From assembly GCA_902489295.1 (NCBI GenBank), contig CABTZM010000124.1, forward strand, positions 1-6,446: DNA of 6,446 nucleotides, written 5' to 3'. Of the stretch, positions 1 through 5,752 are shown piece after piece. This stretch comes from an uncultured Collinsella sp. GTDB lineage: Bacteria > Actinomycetota > Coriobacteriia > Coriobacteriales > Coriobacteriaceae. The notes under the pieces were generated by a model, which saw only the letters and a list, made by a program, of their open reading frames with translations, did no database searches and was not told the origin of the DNA. The position numbers and the translations under genes were made by a program. Numbering within the stretch: the stretch's first letter is position 1; each line of letters opens with the position of its first letter.

Positions 1-38
1 ACGGGGCACATGTTCTCCACTTCCTGTGAGTACTGCAT
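1..38 (-). CDS. 5' end of an unidentified leftward gene (partial)
   Basis: An ATG on the minus strand at 38-36 is followed by twelve open codons up to the window edge, reading MQYSQEVENMCP. A purine-rich stretch just upstream (minus-strand GAGAGGAGAGG, about 41-51) gives an AGGAG Shine-Dalgarno core 4 nt from the ATG, which is the main reason for the call. The fragment is too short to assign a family; it contains a Met-Cys-Pro near its end, and I do not recognise it. If real, the gene is divergent from the transposase gene and the spacer 39-441 is the promoter region for both. It could instead be a chance ATG behind a purine run. Confidence 0.45.
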   Translation of the reverse strand, partial: MQYSQEVENMCP

Positions 39-62
39 GCCTCTCCTCTCTATCGTGTTGGC

Positions 63-115
63 GTCCCGTCTGGGGGTCGTGGCTGGCGATTGCCGGGCGA
101 CCCTTCGAAAGGGAC
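63..115. repeat. Imperfect three-tier hairpin in the spacer
   Basis: The sequence folds on itself in tiers. GTCCC (63-67) pairs with GGGAC (111-115). GGGTCG (74-79) pairs perfectly with CGACCC (98-103), extendable by two G-T pairs (72-73 with 104-105). CTGGC (83-87) pairs with GCCGG (92-96) using one G-T pair around a GATT loop. The three G-T pairs favour a plus-strand transcript or plus-strand single-stranded DNA; they would be C-A mismatches on the other strand. A competing small hairpin, CCCTT (101-105) with AAGGG (109-113), uses the same bases. No T-run follows in either direction, so it does not look like a terminator. It could be a leader RNA element, a REP-like palindrome or chance. 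Confidence 0.5.
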
Positions 116-130
116 ATGACATGCAGCCCC

Positions 131-137
131 TATAATA
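131..137. promoter_or_regulatory. Possible -10 box in the divergent spacer
   Basis: A perfect plus-strand TATAAT lies at 131-136; the same bases read TATTAT on the minus strand (137-132). Neither direction has a good -35 hexamer at 16-18 nt, and there is no extended -10 TG on the plus strand. Read leftward it would start a transcript near 125 and give the gene at 38 a leader of roughly 85 nt containing the 63-115 hairpin. Read rightward it would leave about 300 nt before the transposase start. The call rests on the hexamer alone. Confidence 0.22.
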
Positions 138-432
138 CCGCGAAATGCACGGAATATTCGGCGAACGGCTCAGTTTTCGTAGCGAGAAGTCCGGAAGTTT
201 TAATTGAAACGGTTTAACTATATGTTCTGTGGTCGCGAACTTCCGTAGAGGGGGTTCGTCTTGGGCAAGCTTTTGGCCAGCTCTTGTAAGTGTTGCAGGG
301 GTTGACCTGTTGCAACGGTGCCGTTCGCCGCCCGTTTACTGCCTTTGGCCGCGCGAGAGTATTGTTTTGAGTGAATGTTTTGATGGCACGCTTCAATCGT
401 GCTGTATTGGATGGCAAGCAGATCCCGGCGAA

Positions 433-437
433 GGGAG
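433..437 (+). promoter_or_regulatory. Ribosome binding site deciding the transposase start
   Basis: GGGAG, within AAGGGAG at 431-437, sits 4 nt before ATG 442. It is the only Shine-Dalgarno-like element near an in-frame start and decides in favour of the 266-residue form over the longer open frame. Confidence 0.6.
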
Positions 438-441
438 CGCC

Positions 442-1242
442 ATGCAGCGCGTTTGGAGAACGGTTACCGGCTTTTACCATGTCTGTGCCCGCGGTACGGG
501 CAAGCAGCTCATCTTTGAGGACGATGAAGACCGGTGGGAGTTTTTGGAGCTGATGCGCGAGTGCTGCCGCGAGGCGGGCGTGACGGTTATCGCCTGGTGC
601 CTTATGGGCAATCACGTGCATTTGGTGCTTGCAGATTACGAGGACGCGATGAGCGCGGCGATGCACCGGCTGCTCTTGACGTACGCGCGGCGGTTCAATA
701 AACGCACGGGGCGCACGGGCCATCTGTTTCAGAACCGTTTTGACCGGCGCTCGCTCGATACCGATCGTTATCTAATGGCTGCCATTCGCTATGTTCACGC
801 TAATCCGCAGGAGGCGGGTATCGCCCTGATCGAGCGTTATCCCTGGAGCAGCTTTGCCGAGTATCTGCGAGCGTATGACAACGATACGACGAGGGGATTC
901 TCGGACCCTTCTTGTGTGCTTGAGCTCTTTGAGTCTGCCAAGGGGTTTCTGGATTATTCTCTGTCGATGCCCGATGGTTCCGATCCGGTGATTCACGATA
1001 TGGATGAGACAGAGTGGGAGCGGCGTGCGTTTGCCGACAAGATGGCGAAGCGCCTGGGTGTGCCGCTCAACGAACTCAAGACCGTAGCACCCTCGCGGCG
1101 AGACGGAATCGTTTTCGCCCTGCACGATGGCGGCTACACGGTGCGCGAGATCGAACGGTATACGGGAATCAGCAAGAGTACCGTCTCTCGTATCGTGCGC
1201 GCTTATGCGCGGGTGAATGCTCAGGCTGAGGGCTCGGAATAG
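442..1242 (+). CDS. REP-associated tyrosine transposase (RAYT-like, Y1/HUH family)
   Basis: This 266-residue protein belongs to the Y1_Tnp/COG1943 group, single-strand DNA nucleases related to IS200/IS605 TnpA that act on DNA hairpins. The HUH metal-binding motif is His58-Val-His60 in GNHVHLVL. The candidate nucleophile is Tyr117 in the family motif RYVHANP, and the usual YPWSS follows at about 133-137. GRTGHLFQNRF (90-100) is another family hallmark. Residues 221-255 form a helix-turn-helix with recognition helix ISKSTVSRIV, an added DNA-binding domain seen in some members. ATG 442 was chosen because AAGGGAG lies 4-5 nt upstream and family similarity begins within the first ten residues; an upstream GTG at 229 has no such support. 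The gene is intact, with no IS ends seen, and converges on the suf operon 65 nt away. Members often occur as single domesticated copies; whether this one mobilises anything is unknown. Confidence 0.88.
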   Translation: MQRVWRTVTGFYHVCARGTGKQLIFEDDEDRWEFLELMRECCREAGVTVIAWCLMGNHVHLVLADYEDAMSAAMHRLLLTYARRFNKRTGRTGHLFQNRFDRRSLDTDRYLMAAIRYVHANPQEAGIALIERYPWSSFAEYLRAYDNDTTRGFSDPSCVLELFESAKGFLDYSLSMPDGSDPVIHDMDETEWERRAFADKMAKRLGVPLNELKTVAPSRRDGIVFALHDGGYTVREIERYTGISKSTVSRIVRAYARVNAQAEGSE

Positions 1243-1279
1243 AAAATGGCCGAACCACTCTTGTCAAGCGATTCGGCCA
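1238..1279 (-). terminator. Probable rho-independent terminator of the suf operon
   Basis: A perfect 8-bp inverted repeat, TGGCCGAA (1247-1254) and TTCGGCCA (1272-1279), encloses a 17-nt loop. Read leftward, in the direction of suf transcription, the stem is followed at once by TTTTCTATT (1246-1238), giving a terminator about 30 nt past the sufU stop. Read rightward there is no T-run after the stem, so it is a poor terminator for the transposase gene, whose stop codon (1240-1242) overlaps the T-tract. The long loop is a mild weakness. Confidence 0.55.
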
Positions 1280-1297
1280 ACAAAATTCTTAAGATTT

Positions 1298-1326
1298 GGG
1301 ACAAATACTACTGATTATTTTGTCCC
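1298..1326. repeat. Inverted repeat straddling the sufU stop codon
   Basis: GGGACAAA (1298-1305) and TTTGTCCC (1319-1326) form a perfect 8-bp stem with a 13-nt loop that contains the sufU stop codon (1308-1310). No strong T-run follows on either strand. It may help terminate or protect the 3' end of the suf mRNA together with the stronger hairpin at 1247-1279. Chance cannot be excluded. Confidence 0.4.
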
Positions 1327-1742
1327 GTGAGCATGCCGTCGAGGGTGCGCCAGGCGAGCTCGGCGCACTTAACGCGGGCGGGCATGTGCGAGATGTCCTG
1401 GAGCTGGGCGGCTTCGTCCAGGTCCTCCAGATCCTCCTCGGAGAGCTGCTCGCCGCGGATCATGGCCAGGAAGAGCTCGGCCAGGCGGCGTGCCTCCTCA
1501 ACCGTCTCGCCGGTGATGAGGTCGGCCATGATGTCGGCGCTGGCCTGGCTGATGGCGCAGCCGTGACCGGTAAAAGCGGCCTCCTCGATCACACCGTTCT
1601 CGACGCGCAGCTGCAAGGTGAGCTCGTCGCCGCAGCTGGGGTTGATGCCGTCGTGCTCGTGCGTGGGAGCGTCCATCTCGTACTTGTAGTCGGGATGCGA
1701 GTTGTGCTCCATAAACGTGGTGGAGGTGTACAGATTACCCAT
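1308..1742 (-). CDS. sufU: SufU, zinc-dependent sulfur acceptor and transfer protein
   Basis: SufU takes the persulfide sulfur from SufS and passes it to the SufBCD assembly machine in the cytoplasm. The 144-residue product matches the family length. The zinc ligands of Bacillus SufU are all present: Cys37 and Asp39 in NPSCGDE, Cys62 in GHGCAISQASA, and Cys126 in PARVKCAELAW. The first of these is the likely sulfur acceptor. ATG 1742 is chosen because GGAG lies 8 nt upstream and the Leu-Tyr at residues 4-5 fits the family's usual N-terminus; an in-frame ATG at 1712 would lose this. The start overlaps the end of sufS by 8 nt, so translation is probably coupled. The segment between the N-terminal helix and Cys37 is rich in His and acidic residues and less typical of the family. 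SufU-type zinc binding, rather than IscU-type scaffolding, is inferred from the pairing with SufS. Confidence 0.95.
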   Translation of the reverse strand: MGNLYTSTTFMEHNSHPDYKYEMDAPTHEHDGINPSCGDELTLQLRVENGVIEEAAFTGHGCAISQASADIMADLITGETVEEARRLAELFLAMIRGEQLSEEDLEDLDEAAQLQDISHMPARVKCAELAWRTLDGMLTGQNNQ

Positions 1743-3060
1743 TGAACGTGCTCCAAACGTGATGCAGGCCGGCGATGAACTTGTCGATATCGGCCTTGTC
1801 GTTGTAGAAGGCGACGCTGGTGCGGCAGCAGGCGAGGTTCTCGACGCCCAGCCAAGTGAGCAGCGGCTGTGCGCAATGGTGGCCGGCGCGGATGCACACA
1901 CCGTCCATGTCCATGATGCTCGCGACGTCGTGCGGGTGGATGCCCTTGACGTTGAAGCTCACGACGCCATGGTGGTTGTCCCAGTAGATGGAACCGATGA
2001 TCTGGACAAAGTCGAGTTGCATGAGTTCGCCCATCAGGTAGTGGACGAGTGCCTGCTCACGGGCCTGGATGTTCTCGTAGCCCACGGTGTTGACCAGGTA
2101 ATCGAGAGCCGCACCCGTGGCGAAGATGCCGGCTGCGTCCTGCGTGCCGGCCTCGAACTTCTCGGGGACGGGCGCCCAGACGGCGTCCTGCTCGGTGACC
2201 GAATCGATCATCTCGCCACCGGTGAGCATGGGCGGCATGGCGTTGAGCAGGTCCATCTTGCCCCACAGCACGCCGATGCCCATGGGGCCCATGGCCTTGT
2301 GCGCACTAAAGGCAAAGAAGTCGGCGCCCAGGTCGGCCACATCGACCGGCATGTGCGGCAGCGACTGCGCACCGTCGACGACCAGGTAGCCGCCGTACTT
2401 GTGCACGAGTTTGCCGAGGTTCTTGACCGGGTTCTCGACGCCCAGCACGTTGGAGACCTGTCCCACGGCCAGGATCTTGGTCTTGGGACCCACCTTGGCA
2501 AGAACCTCCTCGGTGGTGAGCTGGCCGGTCTTGGTGGGGTAGAGGTAGACGAGCTTGGCGCCGGTCTCGCGGCAGACCTGCTGCCACGGAATCAGGTTGG
2601 AGTGGTGCTCCATGATAGTGATGACGACCTCGTCGCCCGGTTCGAGCACTGTGGGCGCAAAGCTCTTGGCGACCAGGTTGAGCGACTCGCTCGTGTTGCG
2701 GGTGAAGACGATCTCGTTGGCGTTGGGGGCGCCGATGACGTCGGCGATTTGCTGGCGGACCTTCGCGATGGCCTCGGTGGCCTCGACGGACAGCGAGTAC
2801 AGGCCGCGCAGGGGGTTGGCGTTCATGCGCTGATAGAAGTCGCGCTCGGCGTCGAGCACACAGGCAGGGCGCTGCGCGGTGGCGGCGCTATCGAGGAAGG
2901 CGATCTCTGGGTGCTGCTGGAACAGCGGGAACTGCGCCATGTAGGGGTTGGTCTCGATGTCCACGGTAGGCCAGCCGCGCGAAGCCTCGTCGCTGGCGTC
3001 GAGCTCCATGGGCTCGGGGGCTGTGCAGGTATCGCATTTAACGTGCTCGGTGTCGATCAT
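1735..3060 (-). CDS. sufS: SufS, group II cysteine desulfurase
   Basis: This PLP enzyme converts L-cysteine to L-alanine and holds the sulfur as a persulfide for SufU. The 441-residue protein shows EHHSN (151-155, PLP-stacking His), VVDGAQ (227-232, PLP aspartate Asp229), the Schiff-base lysine Lys255 in SAHKAMGP, and catalytic Cys396 in RAGHHCAQP, the signature of group II enzymes. His377 in IHPHD sits 19 residues before that cysteine, matching Bacillus SufS His342, which exchanges a zinc ligand with SufU; this supports the SufU partnership. The core begins near residue 43 (QFPLF, then FLDSAATAQRP), so there is an extra N-terminal stretch of about 35 residues with a CxxC (Cys9, Cys12). ATG 3060 is supported by AGGAG 5 nt upstream and by its 4-nt ATGA overlap with sufD; ATGs at 3009 and 2940 lack a good ribosome binding site. 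Confidence 0.96.
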   Translation of the reverse strand: MIDTEHVKCDTCTAPEPMELDASDEASRGWPTVDIETNPYMAQFPLFQQHPEIAFLDSAATAQRPACVLDAERDFYQRMNANPLRGLYSLSVEATEAIAKVRQQIADVIGAPNANEIVFTRNTSESLNLVAKSFAPTVLEPGDEVVITIMEHHSNLIPWQQVCRETGAKLVYLYPTKTGQLTTEEVLAKVGPKTKILAVGQVSNVLGVENPVKNLGKLVHKYGGYLVVDGAQSLPHMPVDVADLGADFFAFSAHKAMGPMGIGVLWGKMDLLNAMPPMLTGGEMIDSVTEQDAVWAPVPEKFEAGTQDAAGIFATGAALDYLVNTVGYENIQAREQALVHYLMGELMQLDFVQIIGSIYWDNHHGVVSFNVKGIHPHDVASIMDMDGVCIRAGHHCAQPLLTWLGVENLACCRTSVAFYNDKADIDKFIAGLHHVWSTFNG

Positions 3061-4328
3061 GCGAGCTCCTCTTCAAAGTTATCGATCAGGTTGTTGCCCA
3101 GGCGGACGACGGCGGCGCGGATGCGCTCATCGGCGGCGGTAAGTGCGGCGTCCTCCAGCTTGGCGCGGATGAACAGGTCCTCGGCGGCGTTTTGGTCAAG
3201 GCCGCGGCAGGCAAGGTAGAACAGCTGCTCGTCGCGGACGTGGCCGATCGTGGCGCCGTGGTTGCCGGCGACATCGTCCTCGTCGCACAGGATGACGGGG
3301 ACGGTCTTGTTGTCGACGCCCTTGTTGGCCAAAAGCACCGTCTCGCGCTCGGTTCCGGTTGCGCCCTTGCAGCCGTGCACGAGGTCGATGGTGCCGCGGT
3401 AGACCTTCTTGGATGTGCCGGTCAGCACGCCGTTGGCGTCGATCTCGCACTCGGTCTTGCGGCCGCGGTGGCGCAGCTCGTAGTTAAAGTCGCGCACCTG
3501 CTCGCGAGCACCCAGGTAATCAGTGTCGATCGTTACCTTGGCGGTGTCGCCCAGCAGGTCGCCGGCAAGGCCGGTGGCGCTGGCGCCGGCGCCAAGGACG
3601 GTGTGCTGCACGTTGATGCGCGCGCCCTCGTCCAAAAACAGGCCGGTGTCGTCGAGCGCGATCCAGCTGTCGTCGAGTGTCTGCGTGCAGGTCACGTTGA
3701 CGGTGGCGTACTCGTGGGCGCACACGCGCAGCACGGAGCCCACGACGCCCTCGCCGGTAACGGGGGAGTCAAGGGCAATGTTCAGGTCGAGCGTGGCCTG
3801 CAGACGGGTGACGACGTCGATGGCGGCAATCGCAGCAGCCGCGTCGACGCCGCTCACGCGCACGGTGGTCGTGGCGTGCTTATATGCAGGCACATCGATG
3901 ACGATGCGCTTGGTGGCGTGGTCGGTCAGATAGGCGTAGGCGGCCTCGCCCATGCCGGTCTCGAAGGCCTCGGCGGGGGAGAGCTCCTCCTCGAGCTTGA
4001 TGGCGCCTGCCTGGTAGACGGAGGTGGCGGGCACGTCGAGCTCGGTCTCGGGCGTGATGCGGGCTCGATCGGCGGCGTCGCCGGGGGCGGAGGCGCGGCG
4101 CTCGGGGAAGCGCTCGGCCATGGCGTCCATGGCCGTGTCGAACGCGTCGTCCGCGCCGGCAAACTGCTCGTCCAGGCCCTCGACCTCAACGGTCTCGGCG
4201 GGGGCGGCGGCAAGCTCGTCGGAAAGCTCGAGCTTGGTCTGGTTCATCTTCAGCCAGCCCCAAGTGGCAGCCGGCATCGCGTTGACCTGTTCGAGGGTGG
4301 TGGCAGCGGTGTTCGTGGTCTGTTTCAT
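3057..4328 (-). CDS. sufD: SufD, Fe-S assembly scaffold subunit
   Basis: SufD pairs with SufB on top of a SufC dimer to form the SufBC2D complex, which builds Fe-S clusters and is needed for iron entry. The 423 residues match the usual length. An N-terminal WLKMNQTKLE segment (25-34) is typical of SufD. The middle is a beta-helix rich in Val, Thr and Ala. The best evidence is the C-terminal block at 348-376, with CDEDDV, NHGATIG and FYLACRG; His357 corresponds to the conserved SufD histidine at the SufB interface. It is more divergent than SufB and rich in Ala and Glu at residues 35-130, as is common for SufD. ATG 4328 overlaps the sufB stop by one base (TAATG), with AAGGAG about 10 nt upstream. 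Confidence 0.93.
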   Translation of the reverse strand: MKQTTNTAATTLEQVNAMPAATWGWLKMNQTKLELSDELAAAPAETVEVEGLDEQFAGADDAFDTAMDAMAERFPERRASAPGDAADRARITPETELDVPATSVYQAGAIKLEEELSPAEAFETGMGEAAYAYLTDHATKRIVIDVPAYKHATTTVRVSGVDAAAAIAAIDVVTRLQATLDLNIALDSPVTGEGVVGSVLRVCAHEYATVNVTCTQTLDDSWIALDDTGLFLDEGARINVQHTVLGAGASATGLAGDLLGDTAKVTIDTDYLGAREQVRDFNYELRHRGRKTECEIDANGVLTGTSKKVYRGTIDLVHGCKGATGTERETVLLANKGVDNKTVPVILCDEDDVAGNHGATIGHVRDEQLFYLACRGLDQNAAEDLFIRAKLEDAALTAADERIRAAVVRLGNNLIDNFEEELA

Positions 4329-5740
4329 TATCCGATCGCTCCTTCCATCTCGAGCTTGATCAGGTTGTTCATCTCGACGGCGTACTCCAGCGGCAGCTCC
4401 TTGGAGACCGGGTTGGCAAAGCCGTTGACGATCATGGTGCGGGCCTCTTCCTCGGAGATACCGCGGCTCATCAGGTAAAAGACCTTGTCGTCACCAATGC
4501 GGCCGATAGTTGCCTCGTGGCCGATGTCTACGTTCTTGGCGCGGATATCCATGGCCGGGATGGTATCGGAGCGGCTCTGGTCGTCGAGCATCAGCGACTG
4601 GCAGCTCACGGTTGCCTTGGAGCCCTCGGCTTTGGGCGTGGCCACGATGGAGCTGCGGAAGGTCTGGATGCCGCCGCTCTTGGAGATGCCCTTGGTCTCG
4701 ACGGTCGCCGAGGTCTCGGGCGCGTTGAGCACGACCTTGCAACCGGTGTCGAGGTTCTGGCCGGCGCCTGCAAAGGTGATGCCGGTAAAGCTGGAGCGGG
4801 CGCGGCGGCCGTTGAGCACGCTCATGGGGTAGAGGTAGCCCACGTGGCTGCCGAAGGAGCCGCTGATCCACTCGATGTCGCCGTCCTCGTCCACGCGCGC
4901 ACGCTTGGTGTTGAGGTTGTACATGTTCTTGGACCAGTTCTCGATGGTCGAGTAGCGCAGGTGCGCGCGCTTGCCCACAAAGAGCTCGACGGCACCGGCG
5001 TGGAGGTTCGCCACATTGTACTTGGGCGCGGAGCAGCCCTCGATAAAGTGCAGGTCGGCGTCATCCTCGACGATGATGAGCGTGTGCTCAAACTGGCCGG
5101 CACCCTTGGCGTTAAGGCGGAAGTAGCTCTGCAGCGGGAAGTCGAGCTTGGTGCCCTTGGGCACGTAGACAAACGAGCCACCCGACCACACGGCGCCGTG
5201 CAGGGCCGCAAACTTGTGGTCGGTGGGCGGGATGAGCGTCATGAACTTCTCGTGGATGAGCGGCTCCCACTGCGGGTCGTGCAGGGCCTCCTCGATACCG
5301 GAATAGACGATGCCCATCTTGGACGCGGTGTCCTGCATGTTGTGGTAGACCAGTTCGGAGTCGTACTGCGCGCCGACGCCTGCCAGATAGCTGCGCTCGG
5401 CCTCGGGGATGCCCAGGCGTTCAAAGGTGTTCTTGATGTCGTCGGGCACCGACTCCCAGTCGTGCTTTTGGTCGGTGTTGGGCTTGACGTAGGTGACGAT
5501 GTTGTCCATGTCCAGACCCTCGATGGAGGGGCCCCACGTCGGATCCGGGAAGCGATTGAAGATCTCGAGGGACTTTAAGCGCAGGTCGAGCATCCACTGC
5601 GGCTCGTCCTTTTTGGCGCTGATCTCGCGCACGATGTCGGGCGTGATGCCGGCGTCGAGGCGCTCGAATCCCTCCTCGCCATAGGTGAAGTCGTAGAGGC
5701 TGCGATCGATGTCCGCGACCTCGGTGCGGTTCTTGGTCAT
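4328..5740 (-). CDS. sufB: SufB, Fe-S assembly scaffold subunit
   Basis: SufB is the subunit on which the nascent Fe-S cluster is assembled, bound to SufC and SufD. The 470-residue protein is close to the family norm and highly conserved in character. Visible landmarks are GVGAQYDSE (121-129), VYVPKGTKLDFPLQSYFR (191-208), FIEGCSAP (232-239, Cys236), IENWSKNMYNLNTKR (266-280), TGCKV with Cys334, Cys380 in VSCQSLMLDDQS, and GHEATIGRI (407-415) with His408 and Glu409. Cys380 aligns with E. coli SufB Cys405, the sulfur-accepting residue, and His408-Glu409 with the cluster-site pair next to it. The CxxCxxxC motif found near the N-terminus of some SufB proteins is absent. The start at 5740 has AAAGGGG 7 nt upstream, overlapping the sufC stop codon. 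Confidence 0.97.
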   Translation of the reverse strand: MTKNRTEVADIDRSLYDFTYGEEGFERLDAGITPDIVREISAKKDEPQWMLDLRLKSLEIFNRFPDPTWGPSIEGLDMDNIVTYVKPNTDQKHDWESVPDDIKNTFERLGIPEAERSYLAGVGAQYDSELVYHNMQDTASKMGIVYSGIEEALHDPQWEPLIHEKFMTLIPPTDHKFAALHGAVWSGGSFVYVPKGTKLDFPLQSYFRLNAKGAGQFEHTLIIVEDDADLHFIEGCSAPKYNVANLHAGAVELFVGKRAHLRYSTIENWSKNMYNLNTKRARVDEDGDIEWISGSFGSHVGYLYPMSVLNGRRARSSFTGITFAGAGQNLDTGCKVVLNAPETSATVETKGISKSGGIQTFRSSIVATPKAEGSKATVSCQSLMLDDQSRSDTIPAMDIRAKNVDIGHEATIGRIGDDKVFYLMSRGISEEEARTMIVNGFANPVSKELPLEYAVEMNNLIKLEMEGAIG

Positions 5741-5752
5741 TGCGTCGCCCCT

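Larger units (their letters stand above)
39..441. other. Divergent intergenic spacer, no gene seen
   Basis: No convincing protein-coding gene lies here. The frame of the transposase stays open upstream to about 229, but that stretch lacks a plausible start with a ribosome binding site and reads like non-coding sequence. The spacer holds an imperfect hairpin at 63-115, a TATAAT at 131-136, an AT-rich patch around 195-226, an 8-bp inverted repeat (192-199 with 238-245) and a cluster of small palindromes at 292-325. It probably contains the promoters of the leftward gene and the transposase gene, but I cannot place a -35/-10 pair with confidence. Confidence 0.6.

Noticed and set aside
26..217. 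Small plus-strand open frame of 63 codons
   Set aside because: Cys/Trp/Ser-rich translation with no motif; it crosses the 63-115 hairpin and the start of the leftward gene, so it is most likely non-coding.
229..441. Upstream in-frame extension of the transposase from GTG 229
   Set aside because: No Shine-Dalgarno at 229, the translation does not resemble the family, and ATG 442 has a good ribosome binding site right where family similarity begins.
214..723. Minus-strand open frame of 169 codons overlapping the transposase gene
   Set aside because: Antisense to the HUH transposase gene and without recognisable features.
1..1307. CRISPR array, tRNA, rRNA or complete insertion sequence
   Set aside because: No regularly spaced direct repeats, no cloverleaf or T-loop signature, and no paired terminal repeats flanking the transposase gene were found on reading both strands.
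1743..1901. Longer SufU starting at 1901
   Set aside because: The extra residues overlap sufS in another frame and are low-complexity Ser/Ala/Pro/Thr; ATG 1742 has a Shine-Dalgarno and the expected family length.
1702..3219. Very long plus-strand open frame (505 codons) opposite sufS
   Set aside because: It mirrors sufS and its neighbours, which carry full catalytic motifs. The translation is Val/Asp/Gly/His-rich with no recognisable domain, the usual result of antisense reading of GC-rich genes.
3192..4478. Long plus-strand open frame (428 codons) opposite sufD
   Set aside because: Low-complexity Gly/Val/Ala translation antisense to a well-supported SufD gene; no homology signal or ribosome binding context.
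4517..5578. Long plus-strand open frame (353 codons) opposite sufB
   Set aside because: Antisense shadow of the highly conserved SufB sequence.
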